Shown here piece by piece: positions 35,861-44,451 of a stretch of 49,633 nt of DNA (within the stretch, counting starts at the first letter, position 1; every line of letters begins with the position of its first letter). The translations under genes were made by a program, and so were the position numbers. Source of the DNA: Planctomycetota bacterium (GTDB lineage Bacteria; Planctomycetota; Phycisphaerae; Phycisphaerales; SM1A02); NCBI GenBank assembly GCA_022568135.1, contig JADFFQ010000025.1:1-49633 (forward strand). Reading direction: 5' to 3'. The notes under the pieces are model-generated. The model saw only the letters and a list, made by a program, of their open reading frames with translations. It searched no databases and had not been told where the DNA came from.

Positions 35861-38359
35861 TTACCTGCGGTACTCGTCGGGGTATTCGGCCGGCACACCC
35901 TTGCTGGGCGTCTCGACCACCGGCACCTCGGGTCGCTGATCGTGGGCTGAGCCGTCGTCAAAGAGGGTTTCGCTGGCCTCAGCCGCCTCCTCCATGGCCT
36001 TCATCTGCTCCCACTCCTCTATGGTGATGAGTACCTCCCTGGCAACGGACCCCTTGTGATCGCCGAGGATTCCCGCCTGGGCCATCTGATCGACCAGCCG
36101 TGATGACCGGCTGTAGCCGACGGCCAGGCGACGCTGCAGCAGCGACACGGAGCCCCGACCGGTTTCGATCATGATTTTGACCGCCTCATCGAATAGTGGA
36201 TCGCGTTCGGCCGGCTTGATGCCTTCTCCGCCGTCCGCGCCCTCAGGCCGGATCGTCAGCAGGCTCCGATCGAACGTGGGGGAGGCGACGTTTCGCAGGA
36301 ATCTGGCGACCTTGCGGATCTCCTGGTCGGTGACCAGCGTGCCTTGGGCTCGCTGGACCTGCGAGGTGTGCGGGCTGAGAAACAGCATGTCCCCCTGATC
36401 CAGCAACAGCTCCGCCCCTTTCTGGTCGAGCACAATGCGACTGTCCATCCCCGAGGCCACCTTGAAGCTGACGCGGCAGGGCATGTTGGATTTGATGAGC
36501 CCCGTGACCACGTTCGCCTGAGGCCGCTGCGTGGCGACGATGAGGTGGAGCCCCACCGCTCTGGCCTTCTGAGCGACGCGCACGATCGACTGTTCAACCC
36601 CCTTGTGCGTCATGATCAGGTCGGCCAGCTCGTCGATGATGAAGACGATGTAGGGTAGCTTCTTGGGGATCTTCGCTCGCTCGGCGTCGTTGGCCGGCTG
36701 GAAGCGCTCGTACAACGTCGCTTCGGAGAGCCGGTTGTATGAGGCGACGTTTCGCACCGACGCTTCGCGGAGCAGCTCGTAGCGCTCTTCCATCTTGTCC
36801 ACCGCCCACTCCAGGATTGCCGCGGCCTTGGTCGTCTCAGTCACCACCGGGCACATCAGGTGAGGGATGTCCTGAAACTGGCTCATCTCGACCATCTTCG
36901 GATCGACGAGGATCAGCTTCAGCTCATCGGGCCGCTTGGTATACAGCCAGCTCATGATGATCGTGTTCATGCACACGCTCTTGCCCGATCCGGTGGTGCC
37001 GGCGATTAGCATGTGCGGCATGCGGGTGAGGTCGGCAACGAGTGGTTCGCCGGAGGTGTCCTTTCCCAGGAACATGGGCAGGATCATGCCATCGGCATGC
37101 CGGCCGCTCATCAGCTCTTTGAGGCGCACGCGCTCCTTGTACGGGTTGGGCACCTCAATTCCAACGGTGGTCTTGCCCGCCATGTTGGGCACGATGCGGA
37201 TATTGTGAGCCCGCAGGCTTCGCGCCAGATCGCTGGCCACGGCCTGGACTTTGGACACCTTGGTCCCGGGCGCCAGTTGCACCGAGTAGAGCGTGACCAC
37301 CGGCCCCGACTCGACGCCCATCACCTCTCCATCGATGTAGTAAGTCCCAAGGGCGTCCTCCAATTGCTGCGCCTGTCTGCGGACAAACGCCTCCATCTTC
37401 GATGAATAGTTTGACTCCGGCTCTCCGAGGAGGTCCAGCGGCGGGAACTGGTATCCCTCGAAGCTTTCGGGCCGTGCAATGTCCTCGTCCTTCGCTACGG
37501 ACTTGTTCCGAGCGGACATCCGCACCGGCAGCTTGGCAATCTTTGCTCGAAGTTCCTTCGGGCTCAGACGCCGGCGCCGCGTCTCCTCGGACGTCTGGTC
37601 ATCCAGCGAATGCTCATCCGGGTCGAAGGCGTCGGTCGCCCCGAGACCACCGGCGTCAGCGTCAATGCGCGACTTCTCCTTGCGACTACGTCTACGACCG
37701 CCTGGGGCCACCACCGTTGCGTCCGGTCCCGCGCGAAGCGCACCGGACAACCAGACCCTTGGGCGCATTCGTCTGAGCACAAACATGAGTGATGCCATGA
37801 GAAGCCTTGGCAGCGCTCGCACGAGCCGATCAACCGCCACGATCGAGCCGACACCGAAGCCGGCCAACAACGCCAGCAACGTCCCCACGTCGCTGAAGCG
37901 TTGGCCCAGCTCGCCCACAATCAGCACTGCGACCAGGCCGGCGTGGGACCCGGCCAACGGTCCCGCCTGCGACGCCAGCAGACCGTGCAAACCCGACACG
38001 GCCAGACCCATCAATGCCAAGCCTGTCGCACGCAGCAATAGATGTCCCACGGCCCGTCCTCTGGCGGCCGCGGCCAGGTAGCCGGCAACGCCGGCCAGAA
38101 TGACCCACGATCCGATCCCCAGGACGTAGTAGCTCCAGTAGGCGATCAAGGCGCCGACAAACCCACAAAGATTGCGCGTCGGCTCGTTATGGACCGCGAC
38201 CGTGTGCGACGGCCAATCCGCAGAATCGAAGCTCGCCAAGGCCACGACAAGGAACAGCCAGAACCCTGTCAAGAGCACCCAACCCGCTCGTCTCGCCAGC
38301 AACCCAGGGGGCAGTTCAGGGCGGCGATTCGCGCGCACAATGACCGCTGTGCGTGCCAT
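35861..38359 (-). CDS. ftsK: DNA translocase FtsK/SpoIIIE
   Basis: The 832-residue translocase has about four membrane helices in residues 24-180, a charged linker (200-300), the motor with Walker A AGTTGSGKSVCMNTII (around 454-466), Walker B LPYIVFIIDELADLIM and QRPQANVVTGLIKSN. A C-terminal gamma winged-helix (about 750-805) reads SVSLLQRRLAVGYSRSSRLV, the domain that reads KOPS-type sequences. It moves chromosome ends away from the septum and activates dimer resolution. The N-terminal membrane part and linker are short compared with E. coli (1329 residues). Start ATG at 38359. Confidence 0.93.
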   Translation of the reverse strand: MARTAVIVRANRRPELPPGLLARRAGWVLLTGFWLFLVVALASFDSADWPSHTVAVHNEPTRNLCGFVGALIAYWSYYVLGIGSWVILAGVAGYLAAAARGRAVGHLLLRATGLALMGLAVSGLHGLLASQAGPLAGSHAGLVAVLIVGELGQRFSDVGTLLALLAGFGVGSIVAVDRLVRALPRLLMASLMFVLRRMRPRVWLSGALRAGPDATVVAPGGRRRSRKEKSRIDADAGGLGATDAFDPDEHSLDDQTSEETRRRRLSPKELRAKIAKLPVRMSARNKSVAKDEDIARPESFEGYQFPPLDLLGEPESNYSSKMEAFVRRQAQQLEDALGTYYIDGEVMGVESGPVVTLYSVQLAPGTKVSKVQAVASDLARSLRAHNIRIVPNMAGKTTVGIEVPNPYKERVRLKELMSGRHADGMILPMFLGKDTSGEPLVADLTRMPHMLIAGTTGSGKSVCMNTIIMSWLYTKRPDELKLILVDPKMVEMSQFQDIPHLMCPVVTETTKAAAILEWAVDKMEERYELLREASVRNVASYNRLSEATLYERFQPANDAERAKIPKKLPYIVFIIDELADLIMTHKGVEQSIVRVAQKARAVGLHLIVATQRPQANVVTGLIKSNMPCRVSFKVASGMDSRIVLDQKGAELLLDQGDMLFLSPHTSQVQRAQGTLVTDQEIRKVARFLRNVASPTFDRSLLTIRPEGADGGEGIKPAERDPLFDEAVKIMIETGRGSVSLLQRRLAVGYSRSSRLVDQMAQAGILGDHKGSVAREVLITIEEWEQMKAMEEAAEASETLFDDGSAHDQRPEVPVVETPSKGVPAEYPDEYRR

Positions 38360-38540
38360 AGCTCCCTGCTATCGGCTCATTTGGAGCGATCAGGACAGGA
38401 TTGCGGACCCTCGCCCCCGGGGCCGAGGGTCACCGGGGCGAGACACACCGGCCTTCTTTCGTCCGTCGCTCACGGGTCGGATTGCGTTTGCTCAACACTG
38501 CGCCTAGGCTCTGCGATTTCGACTCGCTCACAAGAACGGC

Positions 38541-38969
38541 ATGAAGTTCAATCTCATTGACATGGTGTTGGAACAGTCGCTTGACCGGATCGTGACGGTC
38601 AAGTATGTCAGCCTCGCCGAGGAGTACCTGGCGGACCACTTTCCGACCTTCCCGGTGCTGCCGGGCGTGCTGATGGTTGAGGCGATGGTTCAGGCGGCGA
38701 GGCGAATGCTTGCGGACCGCGGCGACCGGAGGCTGGTGCTGGGCGAGGTGAGGGCGCTGAAGTTTGGCAGCTTCGTCCGGCCGGGCGAGGCCCTGGAGGT
38801 GGAGGTCACGCTTGGGAAGCAGCTCGATGACGGCTCGTATCTGTGCCGCGGCACCGGGTGTGTGCGTCGCCACAATGCGATCGGCCCAAGTACCGAGACA
38901 GCAGTCACCGGCCGGTTTATTATGCGGCCGGTTCGCAGCGAGCCCGACGCCGCATCCGGGCCGGGCTGA
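38541..38969 (+). CDS. FabZ-like 3-hydroxyacyl-ACP dehydratase (first copy)
   Basis: The 142-residue hot-dog protein shows the FabZ active-site pair at the correct spacing: H33 in DHFPTFPVLPGVLMVEAMVQ and E47, 14 residues later as in E. coli FabZ (54/68). It dehydrates 3-hydroxyacyl-ACP in fatty-acid chain elongation or a related acyl pathway. Forty-two bases separate it from the acyl carrier protein gene. A second FabZ-like gene follows, which suggests a dedicated set rather than the housekeeping enzyme. The C-terminal 15 residues are non-conserved. Confidence 0.82.
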   Translation: MKFNLIDMVLEQSLDRIVTVKYVSLAEEYLADHFPTFPVLPGVLMVEAMVQAARRMLADRGDRRLVLGEVRALKFGSFVRPGEALEVEVTLGKQLDDGSYLCRGTGCVRRHNAIGPSTETAVTGRFIMRPVRSEPDAASGPG

Positions 38970-39011
38970 GCACAACGCCAAGTGGCCGCGGCATACAGGA
39001 GTAAGGTGGCG

Positions 39012-39410
39012 ATGACCCGCGAGGAAATCTTCGAGAGTGTTCGCAAGGTGCTGGAAGAAGCGCTGGGCGTTGACGAGGACGAGGTCACCCCAGAGGCGTC
39101 GCTCACGGGGGATCTTGAAGCGGAGTCGATCGACTTCCTAGACATCGTCTTTCGACTGGAGAAGACATTTGCCACCCCCGAGAGGTCGTTCAAGATCGAG
39201 CAAGGGGAACTCTTTCCCGAGAACCTCATGGAGAACCCTGAGTGGATCTCCGACAGCAAGTTCACTGAGGCGGGCATGGCCATGCTTCGCCGGCGCATGC
39301 CCCACGTTGATTTTTCCGCCTTCGAGAGCGATCGCGATGTCAACAAGGTCGCCGAGCTGATCACCGTCCAATCGATCGTTGATTTCGTAGATCGCAAGCT
39401 GGCCGTATGA
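39012..39410 (+). CDS. Acyl carrier protein with long insertion
   Basis: Start at 39012 after GGAGTAAGG. The 132-residue protein has the 4'-phosphopantetheine site in DLEAESIDFLDIVFRLEKTF (S39). Normal ACPs have about 78 residues. Here about 50 extra residues, including PENLMENPEWISDSKFTEAG, are placed between the second helix and the final NKVAELITVQSIVDFVDRKL helix. I know similar ACP-like proteins from planctomycetes. It probably carries the substrate of the two flanking FabZ-like enzymes. Confidence 0.82.
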   Translation: MTREEIFESVRKVLEEALGVDEDEVTPEASLTGDLEAESIDFLDIVFRLEKTFATPERSFKIEQGELFPENLMENPEWISDSKFTEAGMAMLRRRMPHVDFSAFESDRDVNKVAELITVQSIVDFVDRKLAV

Positions 39411-39412
39411 AC

Positions 39413-39508
39413 GAAGCCGGACCTGACGAGTCCTCGAGGAAGGTCCGGGTCAATGACAGAACCATCCACCACCCGAGTCTTCGTTGAGGACTCCTCAGAC
39501 CCGGCTTC
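39413..39508. repeat. Palindromic REP-pair, copy D, inside the fabZ-acp-fabZ set
   Basis: The left arm (39413-39451) begins GAAGCCGGACCTGACGAG and closes AGGTCCGGGT. The right arm (about 39471-39508) is inverted and ends CAGACCCGGCTTC. It starts two bases after the ACP stop and ends nine bases before the next start codon, where a ribosome-binding site would be expected. Confidence 0.85.
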
Positions 39509-39517
39509 CGGTTTCCA

Positions 39518-40039
39518 ATGCGCTGGATGTGGATAGACAGCATCGTCGAGTTCGTTGCCGACAAACGGTTGAGCGCGATCAAGAATGTTTCGCTTGCGGA
39601 GGAGTATTTGCACGATCACTTTCCAGCGACCGACTCAGCGGAGGCATTGCCCGTTCTTCCCGCGTCGTTGATTATCGAAGGGATGGCGCAGACCGCGGGG
39701 ATTCTTGTGGGATCAGCCCGCCAGTTTCGGGAAAGAGTGATCCTGGCGAAGATCTCCCTGGCCAGACTCGACTGCGAGGTCTTCCCGGGGCAGACTGTTC
39801 GTTACGACGCCACGCTGGAGCGAATCGACTCCGCTGGAGCCGCGACGGCCGGCGTGGTGAGCCGACTCGGCCCGACTTCGCTCCAATGGGAACCAATCGG
39901 GCGCATCGACCTGATGTTCAGTCACCTCGATGAAGCAATGGCCGGCATGGAGCTTCCGCAGCACAACTTCGTCTTTGGCGAGAATCTGGATGTCATCTTG
40001 CGGACCGCGGGGCTGGAGAATCTCAAGCGTGGAAGCTAG
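39518..40039 (+). CDS. FabZ-like hot-dog dehydratase (second copy)
   Basis: The 173-residue protein begins MRWMWIDSIVEFV and repeats the VSLAEEYLHDHFPATDSAEA pattern of the first copy. The active-site His34 and Glu54 (SLIIEGMAQTAG) are 20 residues apart instead of 14, because of an insertion TDSAEALPVLP. The C-terminal 50 residues extend beyond FabZ. No clear Shine-Dalgarno precedes the start; repeat copy D takes up that space. It probably works with the adjacent ACP; the insertion may widen the acyl pocket or change activity. Confidence 0.75.
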   Translation: MRWMWIDSIVEFVADKRLSAIKNVSLAEEYLHDHFPATDSAEALPVLPASLIIEGMAQTAGILVGSARQFRERVILAKISLARLDCEVFPGQTVRYDATLERIDSAGAATAGVVSRLGPTSLQWEPIGRIDLMFSHLDEAMAGMELPQHNFVFGENLDVILRTAGLENLKRGS

Positions 40040-40357
40040 AGCGATGCGGTTGAAGCCCGAAGGTGGAACCGCGCATTCCTATGCGAGGCAACAATGGAAA
40101 ACGGCCCCGTCTTCGACGGGGCCGTTTCTATCTTCGAAACCGCCATTCCGCGGATAGGCGAGAAATGGCCCCGAGCGGGGAGGCAAACCGACCGGGGCCG
40201 ATCCAGGGCTCGTGATTACCCGTTCACCAACAGCATGCAATTCAGTGGCGCACAGGCAACTGCGGACTGCGGATTTTCGCCCCAAAGGGTGCGTCTGCAA
40301 TGGCTGGTCCGACCGTAGGTATGGGCGAGGACTGCGCAGGGCTCGTACAATCGCCCC
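40040..40357. other. Intergenic region between fabZ-like gene and coaD
   Basis: These 318 bases contain the perfect terminator at 40099-40127 and a weaker hairpin (GGCCCCG at 40168-40174 with CGGGGCC at 40194-40200). The rest has no credible ORF and should hold the coaD promoter; none is obvious. Confidence 0.55.
40099..40127 (+). terminator. Intrinsic terminator after the fabZ-acp-fabZ set
   Basis: AAACGGCCCCGTC (40099-40111), loop TTC, GACGGGGCCGTTT (40115-40127): a 13-bp perfect stem with A-run before and T-run after, about 60 bases past the stop. It could also work in reverse. Confidence 0.85.
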
Positions 40358-40930
40358 ATGGCAGTCCCGACCCCCCCACAACACCTGGCCATCTACGCTG
40401 GGTCCTTCGACCCGATAACCTTCGGCCATCTCGATGTGCTGCAGCGGGCCCGCGGGCTGTTCGACAAGATCATCCTGGCCGTGGGCGACAACCCCGAGAA
40501 GCCGGCCTTGTTTACTGCCGAAGAGCGCGTGGGGATGGCCCGTACGTTGGTTGCGGGAATGATCTCAGCTGAGCCGGACGGGAGCCCGGTCCAGGTTGAT
40601 CATTACACCGGGCTGACGGTTGACTTTGCCCGCAACGTCAACGCATCGGCGATCCTGCGAGGCATCCGAAACATCACCGATCTGGCCAACGAACTTCAGC
40701 TGGCGATCACCAACCGTCAAGTCGCCGGCATCGAAACCGTATTCATCGTGACCGGCGAGAGGTACGCATTCACCAGTTCCAGCCTCATCAAGCAGGTGGC
40801 GGCCCTGGGCGGCTCACTCGACGGGTTGAGCAGCATCGTTCCGCCTCTGGTTATCGACCGGCTCAAGATAAAGCGCGACGATCCAGGCAATCCACTTGGC
40901 CGCCTTGCCCACGATCAGCTCATCGAATGA
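40358..40930 (+). CDS. coaD: Phosphopantetheine adenylyltransferase
   Basis: The 190-residue nucleotidyltransferase has AIYAGSFDPITFGHLDVLQR (T/HxGH-type site), the substrate segment LFTAEERVGMAR, TVDFARNVNASAILRGIRN, and ERYAFTSSSLIKQVAALGG near the C-terminus. It makes dephospho-CoA from phosphopantetheine in coenzyme A synthesis. It is about 25 residues longer than usual at the C-terminus. It lies after a terminator, so it is probably transcribed from its own promoter. Confidence 0.93.
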   Translation: MAVPTPPQHLAIYAGSFDPITFGHLDVLQRARGLFDKIILAVGDNPEKPALFTAEERVGMARTLVAGMISAEPDGSPVQVDHYTGLTVDFARNVNASAILRGIRNITDLANELQLAITNRQVAGIETVFIVTGERYAFTSSSLIKQVAALGGSLDGLSSIVPPLVIDRLKIKRDDPGNPLGRLAHDQLIE

Positions 40931-41065
40931 ACAGCGCGGCTACCGGCGCCCGCCGTCGGCCGGATATGCATTCGGGGCTGTGAAAGGGAAACTTGTAGCC
41001 CAGCGTGAGTGTGCGGGATCGTTCTCGGTGCCGGCCCCACTCGCGTAGGATGCGCACCGACGAGC

Positions 41066-41752
41066 ATGCCCGTGGAATACCGCATCATTTCGATTGGCAC
41101 CCTCGCGGCTCACCCGCTGTGGGGTGAGCAAGGCCAGGTGCGCACCGGCCATGCCACGACCACGTTGATCTCCGCTGACGGCGCGCGCATCCTCGTTGAT
41201 CCGTCGCTTCCCGCTCAAGCGCTGCTGGCGCGGCTCAGCGAACGAGCGAGTGTCGAGGCTTGCCGAATCACACATGTGTTTCTGACCTCGGCGGATCCGC
41301 TTCATCGTCGTGGGCTGGCGGCGTTCGACGATGCCGCCTGGCTTGCTTACGAATCAGAGCTCGACGCCGTCAAGGCAACGATCACCGAGCAGATCAGCCA
41401 GGCCCGGGCCGGCGGTGACGATGAGTTGATCGCGATGCTCAATCGCGAGCTGAGAATCTTGAAGAAATGTGAGCCGGCCCCTGATTCGATTGTGAAGGGT
41501 GTGGATCTCTTTCCCCTGCCGGGGGTGACGCCGGGCTGCTGCGGGTTGCTGCTGCTGCTGCCTCGGGTGACCACACTGATCTGCGGGGACGCCGTGGCCA
41601 CGGTCGAGCACCTTCAACAGGGCAAGGTGCTGCCGGGCTGTTTCAACGTCGACCAGGCCCTCGAATCATTCGCCGAGGCCGTCGAGATCGCCGACCTGTT
41701 GATCCCGGGGCGCGACAACCTCACCCTCAACCCGCTGCGCCTGGCAATGTGA
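41066..41752 (+). CDS. Metallo-beta-lactamase-fold-like protein with degraded metal motif
   Basis: The 228-residue protein reads ATTTLISADGARILVDPSLP, then FLTSADPLHRRGLAAF, then FPLPGVTPGCCGLLLLLPRV and LICGDAVATVEHL. This follows the strand order of the metallo-beta-lactamase fold (LVDP, LTHxHxDHxxG, PGHTPG, GD). Key residues are changed: the HxHxDH motif is SADPLH with one His left, and PGHTPG is PGVTPG, so the binuclear metal site is probably lost or different. The GD of the last motif remains. A polar helix-forming insertion lies at about 105-145. The start at 41066 is preferred to one 19 codons upstream. Confidence 0.65.
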   Translation: MPVEYRIISIGTLAAHPLWGEQGQVRTGHATTTLISADGARILVDPSLPAQALLARLSERASVEACRITHVFLTSADPLHRRGLAAFDDAAWLAYESELDAVKATITEQISQARAGGDDELIAMLNRELRILKKCEPAPDSIVKGVDLFPLPGVTPGCCGLLLLLPRVTTLICGDAVATVEHLQQGKVLPGCFNVDQALESFAEAVEIADLLIPGRDNLTLNPLRLAM

Positions 41753-41897
41753 GGCATCTAGCGAGCCGCTGCGCCTGGGCCAGCGGTTACAGCCGCGATT
41801 CTCTGAACGAGCGATACCGGGCGAAAGGACGAGCCGGCTCGCTGCTGCAGATCGGTCGCTCGCCTCCTGGCGCTGTGGGACCATCTAGAATGAATGA

Positions 41898-43823
41898 ATG
41901 CCTGCACATGTGCTGATTGCGAGCGTTGTTGCGATTGTTGCATCGGGTGCTTCGCCGCAGGGTCAGGAAAGCGCTGGTCAGCCGCCGGCGCTGCACTGGG
42001 CGATCAAGCTCGGGATGCGCGTGGAACAGGTCAACCGGGCGTTTCCACTTGTCGATCGGGTCGTGCTCGTTCCCGATGGTGCGACCTATGTTGATGAACT
42101 GTCCAAGTGGTCGCCGCAAGGCCGCTGGCCGGTGCTCATTGAGGACGACCATCTGGCCCCAATGTTCATCCGTCGGTTCAAGCCGGCCCAGGTGGTTCGT
42201 CGCACCTCGGTAGGGCGCTTCGGCCCATCGCAGCAGGATCGGCAGCGACTGCTGGAAGCGGTGGTCGTGCGAAGCTGGGGCGGCGAACCGCATCAAGACA
42301 CGCTCCGAGAAGTCTTTGAGCGAAGCAATCACACACCGGCCGGCTTGGTCATCACCTCGGTGGCGGACCCGGCATGGACGGCTGCGATTGCCCTTGCGGC
42401 TGGTCGGGGCCAACCCATTGCCTGGCTGAACGAGCGGTTCGGCCGGCCCAACCAACTGCTCGATCCTGAATCGCTTGCCCGACTACTGGGGCGAATCGAC
42501 GAGCTTCTCGCCGAATCCGGCTACCCATACGCCGATCTGGGCGACGCAATCGACGCCATCACGTTCTGCCGGGCAGTTGCCGGGCGGGCCGATGTCGATC
42601 CCGACTCAAAGCGGGACGAGGTCCGCGCGATCACCGACCTCATCGGCCGCACCCGGACCGGCACACGCAATGCGTTCGCCGGATGGATCTTCGGCGATGA
42701 GGTTCGCTGCGCGTACATCGCAATGTGTTCGATGTTTCTGCCGCGCACGCAGATATGGCTGTACAACACCTATCCCGGCACGGGCAACTGGCGGGTATAC
42801 GGTGTCGGCGACGCTACTGCGGCTCTCGCGGACAAGGGCTACCAAGCATCTGCCTTCAGCGGCGACCGGACCACGAGCGATGCGTGGATGAACATGCTCC
42901 CCGGAGGGATCGCGACGGACGTGCTGGTGATGAACACCATGGGAAGCGCAGGCCTCTTCAGATTGTCCCGCGGTCGGGCTTATAGCGGTGACGTGCCGGT
43001 ACTCAACGAGCCTTTGGCGTTACACCTGACCCACAGCTGGTCGATGCGGTCGCCTGACAATCTGGCGACCATCGGCGGGCAATGGCTGGCCCGCGGCGTC
43101 TACGCGTTCGTCGGGGCGGCAGATGAGCCCTTCCTGGGGGCGTTCTTGCCACCGGTGGAGCTTGCCAAGCGCTGGGCAAATTATGTGCCGTTTCTCATCG
43201 CGGCCAGGCACTTTAGCGACTCCGGCCCGTGGAAGGTCAACACCTTTGGTGATCCGCTGATGCTCTGCCCGCCACCGGAGCCTTCCGCAAGGCAGCGCGT
43301 TGAGCCGCCCGCCTCCGAAGGGCTTGATCTGTCCGAACACGTCACGAAACTGATGCGCCACGCCGCATCGGATCAGACCGGTGACACAATCGCCGAGGCG
43401 ATTGCCACGCTGAACCTGCTGGGCAAGGACGACATCGCGATTCAGATGTGGCGGCTGGCCGGGCAACATGGATTGCTCGCCGCGGCTGCACGTCCTTCCG
43501 CGGGACCGCTCTTTCGCGCCCAACGGGTCGATGATTACATCGCGGCGTGGCAGGCAATGCCGTATCGCGATCAACTCAGCAGCGATATGCTCTGGCACCT
43601 GATGACGCCGCGGCTGGGGCCGGCCATCGACAACGACACGCTCATTCTTCTGCAATCAGCGATCCGCAAACCTCGGAGCCATGTCGATCTCCAGCGGTTG
43701 GCGCCGCATCTGACGGCGGTGTTCGGCCTCGCTCACACCAGGCGGATCATCCAGCGCGAGCTTGAGAACACCACGAATCCGCAAGCCATCAGAAACCTCC
43801 AGCGGCTGCTGAACAGAAACTGA
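41898..43823 (+). CDS. Large secreted protein, weakly gingipain (C25)-like
   Basis: The 641-residue protein begins with a signal-like stretch (MPAHVLIASVVAIVASGASP). Repeated alpha/beta segments follow. One, TPAGLVITSVADPAWTAAIALAAG, resembles a cell-wall-binding-like subunit; another, GVYAFVGAADEPFLGAFLPP, and NTFGDPLMLCPP resemble the C-terminal end of caspase-fold peptidases of the C25/C-terminal-GDP type. I cannot identify the His-Cys dyad of C25, so a peptidase function is not supported. The last 150 residues look like helical repeats. No membrane segment besides the signal is seen. It is probably exported; function unknown. Confidence 0.45.
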   Translation: MPAHVLIASVVAIVASGASPQGQESAGQPPALHWAIKLGMRVEQVNRAFPLVDRVVLVPDGATYVDELSKWSPQGRWPVLIEDDHLAPMFIRRFKPAQVVRRTSVGRFGPSQQDRQRLLEAVVVRSWGGEPHQDTLREVFERSNHTPAGLVITSVADPAWTAAIALAAGRGQPIAWLNERFGRPNQLLDPESLARLLGRIDELLAESGYPYADLGDAIDAITFCRAVAGRADVDPDSKRDEVRAITDLIGRTRTGTRNAFAGWIFGDEVRCAYIAMCSMFLPRTQIWLYNTYPGTGNWRVYGVGDATAALADKGYQASAFSGDRTTSDAWMNMLPGGIATDVLVMNTMGSAGLFRLSRGRAYSGDVPVLNEPLALHLTHSWSMRSPDNLATIGGQWLARGVYAFVGAADEPFLGAFLPPVELAKRWANYVPFLIAARHFSDSGPWKVNTFGDPLMLCPPPEPSARQRVEPPASEGLDLSEHVTKLMRHAASDQTGDTIAEAIATLNLLGKDDIAIQMWRLAGQHGLLAAAARPSAGPLFRAQRVDDYIAAWQAMPYRDQLSSDMLWHLMTPRLGPAIDNDTLILLQSAIRKPRSHVDLQRLAPHLTAVFGLAHTRRIIQRELENTTNPQAIRNLQRLLNRN

Positions 43824-43948
43824 TTGGTTTCTCCCGGTTGTCCGCGTCGGATCAGCGGCGCGATGCGATCCGTGGAGTCCGAGCCGGCGGGTAACCATCC
43901 CGACCCACGGCCGGGGCTCACGGCCGTCTGGTCCGGACCGTAATCAGT

Positions 43949-44431
43949 TCACGGGTAGGTCGCCGCCAACCGATAGCCGGGCTCGGCAGGCGGTTGGCCG
44001 CGCGTCACCACCTCGACGTAGACCTCCACCGCGGAAAGAACCGCCTGCTCTCGATGCGGCAGCATCAACATCTGCTCCACCGGCGCAGCGTCCTCCTCCG
44101 GAGCAGGTTTCTCCAGCATCAGGTACAGCCTCAACAAACCGTCCTGGAGTTCCGCTCGATCCTCCTGCAGCCGGTAGCGTTTGGTCGGCGTGGTCGCAGT
44201 GACCATGGCTAGGTAAAGCGGCGGGTTCACCTGCTGGACTTGAATCTGGACTGTAATCGGCGGGCCGGAATACGCTTTCGCCGGCGACGGCGCGGTCGTG
44301 GCCGGGTCGTCGGTCACCGCCCCGGCGTCATCACCCGCAGCGTCATCCGGTTCGGCCCCCGGCTGCTTGCGGCATCCGGAGCCAAACCAAACAAGCCCGA
44401 TGGTCAGCGCTGCACAGAGCCAGAGTCGCAT
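43949..44431 (-). CDS. Putative lipoprotein, 160 aa
   Basis: AAAGGAG precedes ATG 44431. The signal ends in LVWFGSGC (C20 lipobox), followed by an acidic Ala/Asp-rich linker (about 25-55) and a beta-rich domain starting PPITVQIQVQQVNPPLYLAM. The family is not recognised. It lies 20 bases after sucD on the same strand and is likely cotranscribed, though no functional link is evident. Confidence 0.7.
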   Translation of the reverse strand: MRLWLCAALTIGLVWFGSGCRKQPGAEPDDAAGDDAGAVTDDPATTAPSPAKAYSGPPITVQIQVQQVNPPLYLAMVTATTPTKRYRLQEDRAELQDGLLRLYLMLEKPAPEEDAAPVEQMLMLPHREQAVLSAVEVYVEVVTRGQPPAEPGYRLAATYP

Positions 44432-44451
44432 CGCTTCTCCTTTCACAGTTT

